From positions 112,297-176,296 of the forward strand of contig DIHK01000042.1 of NCBI GenBank assembly GCA_002420115.1: 64,000 nucleotides of DNA, in the 5' to 3' direction. The position numbers were made by a program, and so were the translations under genes. This document shows positions 16,731 through 25,339 of this stretch, piece by piece (the stretch's first letter is position 1; every line of letters starts with the position of its first letter). Source of the stretch: Nitrospira sp. UBA5698 (GTDB lineage: Bacteria; Nitrospirota; Nitrospiria; Nitrospirales; Nitrospiraceae). A model generated the notes under the pieces. It saw only the letters and a list, made by a program, of their open reading frames with translations. It did not search any database and was not told where the DNA came from.

Positions 16731-18134
16731 ATGCCTCACTATGATGTACTCGTCATCGGGACCGGACCGGCAGGGCAGAAGGCTGCCATTCAGGCGGCCA
16801 AACTCGGCAAGAAAGTGGGGATCATCGAGCGCAAGATGGTCGTGGGCGGCGTCTGCATTAATACGGGAACCATTCCCAGCAAATCACTCCGTGAAGCCGT
16901 CCTCTACCTGTCAGGATTTCGACAGCGCAATATCTACGGAGGCGAATACCGGCTGAAAAAAACGATCACGATCGAAGACCTGGTCTTCCGCGCTAATCAC
17001 GTCATCAAACATGAAATTCAGATCGTTCAGCAGCAGATGGCCAGAAACCAAGTGGATATGTATTTCGGCACGGCCAGCTTTCTCGATCCACATCGGCTTC
17101 ATGTACAGACTTCCCATGCAGCATTAGAACTGACGGCCGACTTTTTCATCATTGCCGTGGGAACCGAGCCCGCTCGGCCACCTGAGGTTCCCTTCGATGA
17201 TCACACGATCATCGATACAGACGGCCTTCTCGCTTTACGACATATTCCCAAATCCCTCGTCATTGTGGGAGGAGGCGTGATCGGAACCGAGTATGCATCG
17301 ATGCTTGCCGCCTTAGGAGTTCCCGTCACGCTCATTGACAAACGCCCACGGCTATTAGAATTCGTCGATACGGAGATCATCGAGACGCTCCAGCGCCAGA
17401 TGAGAGATTTAGGCGTGACGCTCTATCACGACGAAGAGGTGGTCGAGATCACACGAAACGGAGCACAGGCGGTCCAGGTGTCTTTGCGGAAGCATCCCCC
17501 GCTTCATACCACCACACTCCTGTATGCCATCGGTCGCGTCGGAGCGACCGCAGCCCTGCATCTGGAATCGATCGGTCTTCAACCTGATGCCCGTGGAAGG
17601 CTGACTGTGAATGAACATTTCCAAACTATGCTTCCTCACATCTATGCAGCCGGTGATGTCATTGGATTTCCGGCTCTAGCTTCGACGTCCATGCAACAGG
17701 GGCGCCACGCAGCCAGCCATGCCTTCGGCCATCCGGATCGCATGGATACCGCACTCCTCCCCTACGGCATTTATGCCATTCCTGAAATCTCCATGGTCGG
17801 GAGGAACGAGGAAGAGCTCAAACAGGCCGATGTGCCCTACGGCGTCGGGATCGCCCGGTATAAGGAAATTGCGCGTGGACAGTTGATTGGTGACGAAGCT
17901 GGCATGGTGAAGCTACTGTTTCATCGGCACACTCGCCATCTATTGGGTGTGCATGCCATTGGGGAAGGCGCCACCGAACTGATCCATATCGGGCAGGCCG
18001 TGATGGCCTTTCATGGTAAAATCGATTACTTTATCGATACGGTCTTCAACTATCCCACCTTGGCCGAATGCTACAAGGTCGCGGCATTAGATGGGATGAA
18101 CCGTCTCCCCAGACCCTGGATACCGTTTCTGTAA
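16731..18134 (+). CDS. sthA: Soluble (Si-specific) pyridine nucleotide transhydrogenase
   Basis: Flavoprotein that equilibrates NAD(H) and NADP(H) in the cytoplasm. It has 467 residues with the FAD-binding GTGPAGQKAAIQAAKLG at the start, a second dinucleotide fold VIVGGGVIGTEYASMLAALG, and the AAGDVIGFPALAS motif. The decisive point is GGVCINTGTIPSK: in disulfide reductases this is GGxCxNxGCxPSK, and here the second redox cysteine is Thr (about residue 47), as in SthA. This excludes dihydrolipoamide dehydrogenase or mercuric reductase. It is a single gene behind a hairpin, with no obvious ribosome site. Confidence 0.92.
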   Translation: MPHYDVLVIGTGPAGQKAAIQAAKLGKKVGIIERKMVVGGVCINTGTIPSKSLREAVLYLSGFRQRNIYGGEYRLKKTITIEDLVFRANHVIKHEIQIVQQQMARNQVDMYFGTASFLDPHRLHVQTSHAALELTADFFIIAVGTEPARPPEVPFDDHTIIDTDGLLALRHIPKSLVIVGGGVIGTEYASMLAALGVPVTLIDKRPRLLEFVDTEIIETLQRQMRDLGVTLYHDEEVVEITRNGAQAVQVSLRKHPPLHTTTLLYAIGRVGATAALHLESIGLQPDARGRLTVNEHFQTMLPHIYAAGDVIGFPALASTSMQQGRHAASHAFGHPDRMDTALLPYGIYAIPEISMVGRNEEELKQADVPYGVGIARYKEIARGQLIGDEAGMVKLLFHRHTRHLLGVHAIGEGATELIHIGQAVMAFHGKIDYFIDTVFNYPTLAECYKVAALDGMNRLPRPWIPFL

Positions 18135-18277
18135 CGGAGTGTCTGGATGTAAACCGGCAATTGCGGATTGTGGGTGTTACGTTATTTACTAATACTCAAG
18201 ACTAACAACTCGACACTAAACCCTACGTATTTTGCGCCAAGACACGAGCAAGGCGTACGTCTTCAGAAAGGATTGAT

Positions 18278-18946
18278 ATGTCCTTTTCCAGTCACCTTCG
18301 TAAACTCGCCACTTCCATCTGGGATGCACAATTAGCTCATCCTTTTGTCGTGGCACTCGGCGATGGAACGCTGTCTGAAGAGAAGTTCAAGTACTACATC
18401 CTGCAAGATGCACGATTTCTTGGCGATCTCGCTCGTGTATTTTCCGCCGCAGCCGTCAAGACCCCTGATTCAGAGAGCGGACTGCGCTTCAACAAACTGG
18501 CAGAGGAAACGATCGTCGTCGAGCGCAGCCTGCACGAGAATTACGGCAAACGATGGAACATGACTGCGAAACAGATGACGTCCGTCCCCATGGCACCGAC
18601 GAACTATGCCTACACCAGGCATATGCTGGCCGTAGCCGCTGCGGGAACTGCCACGGAAATCACCGTCGTCACCCTCCCCTGTGCTTGGGTCTATTGTGTC
18701 GTGGGACAACATTTGTTACGGAAAGGCCCACCGACCAAGAACCACCCGTACCGTGATTGGCTCATGCTCTATGCGTCTCCTGAGTTTGCGGAAGTCCAGG
18801 TATGGATGCGAAAGAAAGTGGATCAGTGGGCCAAGACAGCGGGAAAAGACGAACTCCGGAGAATGGAAGACTCCTTCATCATCAGTTCACGATACGAATG
18901 GATGTTCTGGGACATGGCCTGGCGCGAAGAAAAGTGGCCGGTGTAG
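18278..18946 (+). CDS. tenA: TenA/PqqC-family protein (thiaminase II-like)
   Basis: A 222-residue all-helical protein of the TenA/THI-4/PqqC family, whose TenA members hydrolyse thiamin breakdown products to recover the pyrimidine HMP. Diagnostic features are the DARFLGDLARVFSAAA segment, VVTLPCAWVYCVVG with the catalytic Cys, and the C-terminal SSRYEWMFWDMAW with the active-site Glu. GAAAGGA precedes the ATG. It lies three bases before a SemiSWEET gene, so the two are an operon. No thi genes or TPP riboswitch are seen around it. Confidence 0.85.
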   Translation: MSFSSHLRKLATSIWDAQLAHPFVVALGDGTLSEEKFKYYILQDARFLGDLARVFSAAAVKTPDSESGLRFNKLAEETIVVERSLHENYGKRWNMTAKQMTSVPMAPTNYAYTRHMLAVAAAGTATEITVVTLPCAWVYCVVGQHLLRKGPPTKNHPYRDWLMLYASPEFAEVQVWMRKKVDQWAKTAGKDELRRMEDSFIISSRYEWMFWDMAWREEKWPV

Positions 18947-18949
18947 GAA

Positions 18950-19204
18950 GTGGACGGAGTCACGGCGCTGGGACTGACAGCCGGAACATTGACCACGATC
19001 GCCTTCATTCCCCAGATCGTGAAGGCATGGCAATCCAAATCAACCGGCGATCTGTCATGGGGAATGGTGACGACATTCAGCACGGGTGTGCTGCTGTGGC
19101 TCATCTACGGCATCTGGATTGAATCGCTTCCCGTCATTCTCGCGAACGCCGTCACGCTCTTACTTCAGTGTGGGATCATCGCGCTAAAGATCAAGTACGG
19201 GTAG
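18950..19204 (+). CDS. SemiSWEET-type PQ-loop transporter
   Basis: An 84-residue membrane protein with three hydrophobic helices and the PQ motif in TTIAFIPQIVKAWQSKSTGD, followed by LSWGMVTTFSTGVLLWLIYG. This is the half-size, homodimeric bacterial SWEET, which moves sugars or other small solutes. It starts with GTG at 18950, three bases after the tenA stop, with AGGA overlapping that stop. The coupling to tenA could mean the solute is a thiamin-related compound, but that is speculation. Confidence 0.9.
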   Translation: MDGVTALGLTAGTLTTIAFIPQIVKAWQSKSTGDLSWGMVTTFSTGVLLWLIYGIWIESLPVILANAVTLLLQCGIIALKIKYG

Positions 19205-19434
19205 AGTTCCAAGTAGATGAGTATCGGCCAACACCATTCGCCTCTCGAGCATGAGAAAAAGGACTGAATAGGAGTAAACATATCGATCGGTGACCTGATG
19301 GGAGTTGCCAGTGTTCCCGACCTTTCACAACTGTCTGCAAATACACACAAAGAATCGTGACCAGCATTCCGTCACTGTCCAAATTTCCGAGGCCCCCTCT
19401 CTAATATCCATGCAGAAATGCCTCACATCGCATC

Positions 19435-19463
19435 TTGACGATCCTTTGGCGCAGCGTCATACT
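19435..19463 (+). promoter_or_regulatory. Candidate sigma-70 promoter for the CsgG-like lipoprotein gene
   Basis: TTGACG (19435-19440) and CATACT (19458-19463) are separated by 17 bases, matching five and four consensus positions. It would start transcription near 19470, about 108 bases before the chosen ATG. The rest of the 19205-19577 gap shows no gene. Confidence 0.35.
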
Positions 19464-19577
19464 GCGCCCCGTTCATATCCTTTCCGTCAGAGTCACCTTA
19501 CTGAATCTTGCAACGACCGCTTCCAATAAATGTCAAGTTGCTGCGATAGCGGAGGCCGCAAAAAACGGAGACCTGAG

Positions 19578-20456
19578 ATGTACCTACTGCTATTGTCCGC
19601 AGTATTCCTCACCTTCGGGGTTCAGGGGTGTATGGGAAAGATCATGCCAATTTCCAATGGCTCCCAGAACGATCTTCCTGAACCAGGTTCTAATGCGATA
19701 GTTTGGGGGCAGCACAAAGGTGCAGTAGGTGAAACCGTAACGCTACTTCAAAAGTTTGGACTTAGAATTGTTGAGCGGTCCCGCTTGCAGCAGGTATTTG
19801 AAGAGCAAAAAATACGGTTAACATATTCCACTGATGATGCTCAAATATTAAAGATTGGAAAGATACTTGGGGCTGACTCCATTGTGTTTGTTGAAACCGA
19901 AGCTTCATCAAGCCAAAGGAGTGGGGCATTTGTAAATCAATATGGAGGTGCCGCGCAATCCGAAACGATCACAAACATTAGTGTTGCTATCCGAGGAGTT
20001 AATGTGGAATCCGGTGAGGTGATGTGGACCGGAACGTCTCACTATCCTCAAGCGATCAACAATCCCGAGGCAGGCATAATATATTTGACACGGTCAGCGG
20101 TAATGAGAGGGCTATGCCCCGCCGGAGGATGGAAGAACGAGGATGAAGGGTGTGACTGGGACAAGGCGTTTGGAACTGGAGTGATTGGTTTCAAGGCGGA
20201 GAACAAAAGCACCCATCAAGGCAGGCAGTTAGTGGTGGTTACTGTTATGCCGAATTCCCCGGCAGAACAAGCAGGTTTAACGGTAGGGGATGTAATATTG
20301 TCGTGTAACGGAAAATCAGGTTTTCAAACCATGGGACAGTTCCTTCTGGCATGTAAGGCAGAACGGGGGCAGCCGCTTATTTTACAGGCCAAAAGAGGAG
20401 ACAAACTCACCACAATTTCAGCGACCGCAGTCTCACGCACAGATGTTCAGAAATAA
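19578..20456 (+). CDS. Lipoprotein with CsgG-like domain and C-terminal PDZ domain
   Basis: A protein of about 292 residues. The chosen ATG (19578) has GGAG seven bases upstream and opens a lipoprotein signal ending FGVQGC; an earlier ATG at 19530 would add 16 polar residues. The first domain resembles CsgG/penicillin-binding-activator LpoB-type folds (LQKFGLRIVERSRLQQVFEE, ILGADSIVFVETE, RGVNVESGEVMW). The second is a PDZ domain (VVTVMPNSPAEQAGLTVGD, then VILSCNGK). Codon use is visibly more AT-rich than the neighbours. It sits beside an IS630 element, so acquisition by transfer is possible. No partner is encoded nearby. Confidence 0.72.
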   Translation: MYLLLLSAVFLTFGVQGCMGKIMPISNGSQNDLPEPGSNAIVWGQHKGAVGETVTLLQKFGLRIVERSRLQQVFEEQKIRLTYSTDDAQILKIGKILGADSIVFVETEASSSQRSGAFVNQYGGAAQSETITNISVAIRGVNVESGEVMWTGTSHYPQAINNPEAGIIYLTRSAVMRGLCPAGGWKNEDEGCDWDKAFGTGVIGFKAENKSTHQGRQLVVVTVMPNSPAEQAGLTVGDVILSCNGKSGFQTMGQFLLACKAERGQPLILQAKRGDKLTTISATAVSRTDVQK

Positions 20457-20582
20457 AATAGCGATATGTGCAAGAGCAACCTAGTTGATGTCTTCAAAGA
20501 TCTAGCTTTCCACGTTCATCTTCCGTTTGCGATTACGATACGAATGCTCTGCAGCTGCAAAAGCACATGAACCGGAGCAGTA

Positions 20583-20993
20583 TCATTTCTTACCCTTCAT
20601 AACAAACATTCGACTGCAACCTTGTTTTAGGCAAACCCGGCAGTTTTGGGCAAGGCATTTCAGGGCTATCGCATTGACGGTTTCACCAGATTCTAGGGAG
20701 TCGTGCCGTGTATACGCGGAGATTATCCGCCCTGCGGAGAGCTTCCATCCGTACTCTGTGCGACACTTATAAGTTTGTGGAAGGTCACATCGTCCCACGT
20801 CCTTGAGGGCCTGTCCAATCACTACCGACCACTGTTGCCATCCTTTCGCAAACTGGAATGTGTGATCTTTGGCGAGCAGCCCTTCCTGCCCAAAAAAGAT
20901 CATCCACTCATAGAGCCTTGCCGCGTTTTCGGATAAATGTACTTGCTTCTTAGGTTTGGGGATCAACTGGGGTTGACTTATAGCTAAGTCCAT
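20583..20993 (-). CDS. Orphan ORF with C-terminal four-cysteine cluster, start overlapping the IS end
   Basis: 136 residues ending in KCLAQNCRVCLKQGCSRM, a C-x4-C-x2-C-x4-C cluster that looks like a zinc site; the middle is ordinary soluble sequence. The only ATG lies inside the terminal inverted repeat of the IS630 element (20993), so the first four codons come from the IS. Either the IS supplied a new start, or the insertion removed the original N-terminus. No family is recognised and codon use is AT-rich like the lipoprotein gene beside it. Coding status is uncertain. Confidence 0.35.
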   Translation of the reverse strand: MDLAISQPQLIPKPKKQVHLSENAARLYEWMIFFGQEGLLAKDHTFQFAKGWQQWSVVIGQALKDVGRCDLPQTYKCRTEYGWKLSAGRIISAYTRHDSLESGETVNAIALKCLAQNCRVCLKQGCSRMFVMKGKK

Positions 20994-21822
20994 AGGTACC
21001 GATAGGCTTTGATGATTTCATCAAGGGACGCGGTTTCCTGATGCTCTCTGTGTTTCTTCAGGACGGCGATGTCGTGCTCGATCGGGTTGAAGTCAGGAGA
21101 ATACGGTGACAGGAACAGCAGCGTGGCGCCAGTCGTCTCGATCAGCTGCGCTGTTTCGAGCGAGGTATGAAATGCGGCATTGTCCATGATCACGATGTGG
21201 TGCGCATTCAGACGTGGGTACAGCTGCGTCTTCAGCCAGGCGTCGAAGACCCCCGTATCGCAGGTACCGTCAAACAGTAAGGGCTCTGCCAGTCGCCCAT
21301 CCATCCCAGCGGCGATGAGCGACATGCGAACCCGTCGATTCCAGGAAATCAGGCCGTCCACATACTGGCCTTTGGGGACATACCCATACCGCCGCGTCGT
21401 CGACGACACACACCCGCATCCATCGATGTACACAGAGTGCTTGCCACGGCGCACGAACCGCTCACGAAGGCAGAGGATCTGTGTTCGTCGGAGCGGGTCG
21501 CGTTCGGAATAGCCCAGTCTTTTTTTAGGGTCTCTCCCAATTTGCGCAGCGCGTTCCAGATACAGTGCCGGGAGACCTGGAAATGCTGCACCCGTTCCGC
21601 TTGAGTCTGATCGGTCTGTGCTTCCACATGCCGACGCAACGCCTCCCAATCCAGCTTGCAGGCCCGGCGAGGGCCGAGGCGCTGGTAGGTCAGACCGCCA
21701 CACTTGAGCCAGCGGTACACGTTCGCCTCACCGACCTGAAACCGCCGAGCCGCTTCGGCCTCGCGGCCTCCATCACGAACAAACTCCACGACCTGTTGGC
21801 GCAAATTTGTTGAGCATCTCAT
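20984..21822 (-). CDS. IS630 transposase, full-length product by -1 frameshift
   Basis: Fusing OrfA to the downstream frame at the A7 run gives about 279 residues. The second part carries the catalytic DDE core: YIDG (first Asp), HHIVIMDNAAFHTS (second Asp) and SPYSPDFNPIEHDI (Glu), ending KAYRYLW. The first acidic position is followed by Gly where many IS630 members have Glu. The end of the gene coincides with the left terminal repeat. The enzyme would cut and paste the element at TA sites. Confidence 0.8.
21349..21822 (-). CDS. IS630 transposase, OrfA (helix-turn-helix part)
   Basis: A 157-residue frame from ATG 21822. The first hundred residues hold two helix-turn-helix units (NLRQQVVEFVRDGGREAEAA, RRFQVGEANVYRWLK and ERVQHFQVSRHCIWNALRKL), which recognise the IS ends. 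After the lysine pair at residues 100-101 the frame continues with low-quality sequence, because the true protein shifts to the -1 frame there. The open frame extends upstream into tex from a TTG at 22092, but the protein-like part starts at 21822. Confidence 0.75.
   Translation of the reverse strand: MRCSTNLRQQVVEFVRDGGREAEAARRFQVGEANVYRWLKCGGLTYQRLGPRRACKLDWEALRRHVEAQTDQTQAERVQHFQVSRHCIWNALRKLGETLKKDWAIPNATRSDEHRSSAFVSGSCAVASTLCTSMDAGVCRRRRGGMGMSPKASMWTA
21520..21526 (-). other. Slippery heptamer A AAA AAA for -1 frameshifting
   Basis: On the coding strand the OrfA frame reads CTA AAA AAA GAC. Slipping both lysine tRNAs back one base gives the OrfB frame (CCT AAA AAA AGA CTG). This is the canonical X XXY YYZ site. 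No downstream stimulatory structure was established. Confidence 0.8.
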
Positions 21823-21928
21823 CCCACTGCATCGCACACGTCTCCCGTCAATTGCGATCAGTACTTGAGGGCTTAGCCATAACGTTGCTGACCAGTCAAG
21901 AAACCCCTTTAGAGTGCGCTGAGTATTG

Positions 21929-24343
21929 CTACGACTTCTGTCTCGCCTTGGCCAGCGCCATAGCCATGGCGCTGAGCGGCTGAGACGGTTGTGCCGTCTG
22001 GGCCGATCCAGATGGTCCGCGTCCACGTTGCGCACTACCTGTATTATTGCCAGGCTGCGTCTGGGCAGTCGGACGACTCGCGGCATCATCAAGCCGCATC
22101 GTTAACGCGATGCGCTGGCGCTTCAGATCGACATCAATCACTTTTACCTTGACCACTTGCCCCGGCTTCACCACCTCGTGTGGGTCCTTGATGAATCGAT
22201 TGGCTAATGCGGATACATGCACTAGTCCGTCCTGATGCACCCCAATGTCGACGAAGGCTCCGAATGCCGCGACATTCGTGACCACTCCTTCAAGCACCAT
22301 ACCCGGCTGTAAGTCACTCACCGAGTCTACCCCGTCACGGAACGTCGCCGTCTTGAATTCAGGGCGAGGATCGCGGCCAGGCTTTTCCAGTTCGTTCAAA
22401 ATATCTCGCACCGTCGGCAGGCCAAATTTTTCATCAATAAAGTTCTCTGCCGATACCCCCTTCAAAACGGCAGGCTTTCCCATCACCTCGGCTATTCCTG
22501 TTCCTAGCTTGGTCAGAATCCGTTCAACGACCGGATAGGCCTCCGGGTGGACGGCAGAACAGTCCAACGGATTGTCACCGTCCGGAATGCGCAGGAAACC
22601 TGCCGCTTGCTCGAACGTCTTGTCACCAAGACGAGGGACTTTGCGGATCGCCGTTCGATTGGGAAACGGTCCGTTTGTATTGCGATAGTCCACAATGTTT
22701 CGAGCCAAGGCTTTGTTGAGCCCCGAGACCCGTTCAAGTAACGGAACCGAGGCCGTATTCACATTGACTCCAACGGCATTGACGCAGTCTTCGACCGTAG
22801 CATCAAGCGATCTCGCCAAGGCCTTCTGATCCACATCATGCTGATACTGCCCAACTCCGATGGCCTTCGGCTCGATCTTCACCAGCTCCGCAAGTGGGTC
22901 CTGAAGCCGTCGCGCGATCGACACAGCCCCTCGTAAACTGACATCCAGCTCAGGAAACTCCGCTGCGGCAAAGGCCGACGCGGAATAGACCGATGCCCCT
23001 GCTTCGCTTACGACGATTTTAGCCAGCTTATGCTCAGGCTTTTGCGCAGCGACCACTCTGATGACCTCCGCGGCCAATTTGTCCGTCTCCCGGCTCGCGG
23101 TGCCATTGCCGATCGCCAACAAGTCCACCCCATGCTGAGTAATCAGCCGGATCAGGGTCTCCAATGCCCCTTGCCAATCGTTACGCGGTTGGTGAGGATA
23201 AATCGTCTCTGTGTCCAACAACTTTCCTGTCGCATCAACGACAGCCACTTTGCATCCAGTGCGAATCCCCGGATCGAGACCAAGGATGGCCTTGGGCCCG
23301 GCCGGAGCCGCCAACAAGAGCTCATGGAGATTCCTTGCAAAAATTCTGATCGCCTCCGCCTCAGCAGATTCCCGCAATTGCACGAGCAGCTCCGCACTGA
23401 TGGTCAGATGCATTTTGACACGCCAGGTCCATTCACACACACCGGCCAGCCACTTATCGGCCGGTCGCCCTCGATCGGCAATGCCAGCATGAGCGGCAAT
23501 CATGGTGACACAGGGATGTGGGACCATGGCCTCGAGCGCCTCTCCCAAACCCAGCTCAAGCTTTAATACCCCGAGGGTACGACCTCGGAACAGGGCCAGC
23601 GCTCGGTGCGAGGGAATGGCCTTGATCGGTTCCGAATAGGCATAGTAGTCACGGAACTTTTCCTCTTCCGCCGTTTCCTTGTCCTTCATCACTGTCGACG
23701 TCAAGACGCCCTCGTTCCACAAGCGTGTTCGTATCGCGGCGAGAAGATCGGCGGTTTCCGCAAACCGTTCCATCAAGATGTCCCGAGCCCCTTCGAGTGC
23801 GGCTTTGACATCCGGCACATTGACGGCTTCCACTCCTTCCGAAGCCGGCACGACACGAATGAACTTAAGTGCTTCCTGCTCAGGAACCAACAGAGGATCA
23901 GCTAAAAGAGTATCGGCCAACGGCTCGAGCCCCGCTTCACGCGCGATCTGGGCACGCGTGCGTCGTTTCGGCTTAAATGGAAGATACAGGTCTTCGACAG
24001 CCTGTTTGGTGGTAGCCGCCTCGATCGTCATGCGTAAGGCGTCCGTAAGTTTCCCTTGCTCCTCAATAGAAGCCAACACGGCCGCGCGCCGCTCCTCCAA
24101 CTCACGCAGATAGCGCAGCCGCTCTTCCAACGTCCGGAGTTGTGTGTCGTCAAGATTTCCTGTTACCTCTTTCCGATACCGCGCAATAAAAGGAACCGTC
24201 GCTCCTTCATCGAGCAATGCCACCGCAGCAGCTACTTGCGAACCACCAACGCCGAGTTCCTTGGCAATGCTCGGAACAATCTTGCGCTGCAGGACATCGG
24301 GTGGGATGTGAGTTGTGTCGGTCGTTTCCGTCGTCATCGGCAT
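21929..24343 (-). CDS. tex: Tex, RNA-binding transcriptional accessory protein
   Basis: About 804 residues, the normal Tex length. Recognised parts in order are the N-terminal helical Tex domain (GATVPFIARYRKEVTGNLDD), the YqgF/RNase-H-like domain (AILGLDPGIRTGCKVAVVDA), helix-hairpin-helix motifs (VGVNVNTASVPLLERVSGLN), and a C-terminal S1 domain (LQPGMVLEGVVTNVAAFGAF, then VDIGVHQDGLVH). A glutamine- and glycine-rich tail of about 50 residues follows. It binds nucleic acids and influences transcription. I prefer the ATG at 24343, preceded by ATAGG, over a GTG one codon earlier. An IS630 copy lies directly downstream. Confidence 0.95.
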   Translation of the reverse strand: MPMTTETTDTTHIPPDVLQRKIVPSIAKELGVGGSQVAAAVALLDEGATVPFIARYRKEVTGNLDDTQLRTLEERLRYLRELEERRAAVLASIEEQGKLTDALRMTIEAATTKQAVEDLYLPFKPKRRTRAQIAREAGLEPLADTLLADPLLVPEQEALKFIRVVPASEGVEAVNVPDVKAALEGARDILMERFAETADLLAAIRTRLWNEGVLTSTVMKDKETAEEEKFRDYYAYSEPIKAIPSHRALALFRGRTLGVLKLELGLGEALEAMVPHPCVTMIAAHAGIADRGRPADKWLAGVCEWTWRVKMHLTISAELLVQLRESAEAEAIRIFARNLHELLLAAPAGPKAILGLDPGIRTGCKVAVVDATGKLLDTETIYPHQPRNDWQGALETLIRLITQHGVDLLAIGNGTASRETDKLAAEVIRVVAAQKPEHKLAKIVVSEAGASVYSASAFAAAEFPELDVSLRGAVSIARRLQDPLAELVKIEPKAIGVGQYQHDVDQKALARSLDATVEDCVNAVGVNVNTASVPLLERVSGLNKALARNIVDYRNTNGPFPNRTAIRKVPRLGDKTFEQAAGFLRIPDGDNPLDCSAVHPEAYPVVERILTKLGTGIAEVMGKPAVLKGVSAENFIDEKFGLPTVRDILNELEKPGRDPRPEFKTATFRDGVDSVSDLQPGMVLEGVVTNVAAFGAFVDIGVHQDGLVHVSALANRFIKDPHEVVKPGQVVKVKVIDVDLKRQRIALTMRLDDAASRPTAQTQPGNNTGSAQRGRGPSGSAQTAQPSQPLSAMAMALAKARQKS

Positions 24344-24472
24344 CACAGGCCTATCTTTCCGAACGCGTCATCAGTCCGCGCTCTCTGAGAGTTGAAGAAG
24401 AGGACGTCATTGTACGCAGGAAAATCGTTCATGTGCAGGAGAACAGAACAAGACGCGAGAGTAGTCCACAGG

Positions 24473-25183
24473 CTAGTGTGAAAGGGTTCCAAACGCGGCA
24501 AATAACTGCCCAGCCAGGTAATGGGTCCCTATGCCGTCGCTAAACCGCTTGCGACGAAGGAAGTCGTTGAAGACTCGACCGTCGGCCGTTTTGTGGATAT
24601 CGGGATGCTGCAGATTCATCCGATAGCGTTCAATCCCACGTGACAATGAGCTAACGAAGAGCACGGTGCCATCGGAATCGACCTTCTCCACTACTCCAAT
24701 ATGTGTGAGTGGATCGTTGGGTAAGCCGTCTCCATTGAAATCCCACGTGTTATGAAAAAAGACCAAGTCCCCTGGATGAACGGTAGGGCCATAATGAATC
24801 CGCCCATGCTCCATCACATGGGTGTAAATACGTCCCACCCCGTTTCCACCATCCAGTTCTCCTAATCCACTATAGAGATCGACGCGCTGCGAGGCATAGA
24901 CGCCTCGCACAAAACCAGAACAATCCGGATTGAAACTTCTACCCCCGATCTGAATTCGAGATTGCCCGACAAATCGTACAGCTGTTTTGGCGAGTGCCGC
25001 CTGCCGTGGCATTGCCTTCGCCATGGCACAACACGACATGCCCCGCGTTCCCATTGTGGGAATCATTGTCCGATCAGAGGTGGCCGTGTGACGAGTTCCG
25101 GTGACGCAGCCAGAGATGGTCCCGGCGATCAGCAAGACGAGAACACTGCTTGTCCAAGGAGAATAGGACGAGGCTCGACTCAT
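24473..25183 (-). CDS. NlpC/P60-like cysteine peptidase, probable lipoprotein
   Basis: A 236-residue protein with a lipoprotein-type signal (SVLVLLIAGTISGC). The catalytic region shows NPDCSGFVRGVYASQ with the nucleophile Cys and LTHIGVVEKVDSDG with the partner His, the order found in NlpC/P60 and CHAP papain-like peptidases. HPGDLVFFHNTWDFNGDGLP between them is also typical. Such enzymes cut peptidoglycan stem peptides in the periplasm. An unusual MSCCAMAK cysteine pair precedes the domain. It is a single gene between tex and fumC with AAGGA just before the ATG. Confidence 0.75.
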   Translation of the reverse strand: MSRASSYSPWTSSVLVLLIAGTISGCVTGTRHTATSDRTMIPTMGTRGMSCCAMAKAMPRQAALAKTAVRFVGQSRIQIGGRSFNPDCSGFVRGVYASQRVDLYSGLGELDGGNGVGRIYTHVMEHGRIHYGPTVHPGDLVFFHNTWDFNGDGLPNDPLTHIGVVEKVDSDGTVLFVSSLSRGIERYRMNLQHPDIHKTADGRVFNDFLRRKRFSDGIGTHYLAGQLFAAFGTLSH

Positions 25184-25339
25184 TGTCCTTCAGTATACAG
25201 ATCCGCTGCTGGAAGACAAGACTCGCTCTCTCATCTCACCGCCTCCCGCACTGCCTGCTGGCCCACATGGTTCAGGCCTATGCCACGGATCACAATTCCC
25301 GCAGGACCCTACTCTGCTCATACCGTTTGTACGCTTCTA

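Larger units (their letters stand above)
20981..21879 (-). mobile_element. IS630-family insertion sequence, apparently complete
   Basis: About 900 bp. The ends are TAGCTAAGTCC (20981-20991) and, reversed, TGGCTAAGCCC (21869-21879), matching at 9 of 11 positions. A TA dinucleotide flanks both ends (20979-20980 and 21880-21881), as expected for the TA target duplication of the IS630/Tc1-mariner group. It carries one transposase in two overlapping frames. It inserted about 50 bases downstream of tex. Intact frames and ends suggest a recent or still mobile copy. Confidence 0.85.

Noticed and set aside
18135..18277. TPP riboswitch upstream of tenA
   Set aside because: The gap does not contain the conserved CUGAGA and ACCUGAUCUGG elements, so no riboswitch is claimed.
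21823..22092. N-terminal extension of the IS630 OrfA into tex from a TTG
   Set aside because: The extension overlaps tex coding sequence and lies outside the terminal repeats; the helix-turn-helix part begins at the ATG at 21822.
22047..24113. Several open frames antisense to tex
   Set aside because: Translations are low-complexity, Ser/Arg-rich and lack domain features; tex itself is fully convincing on the other strand.
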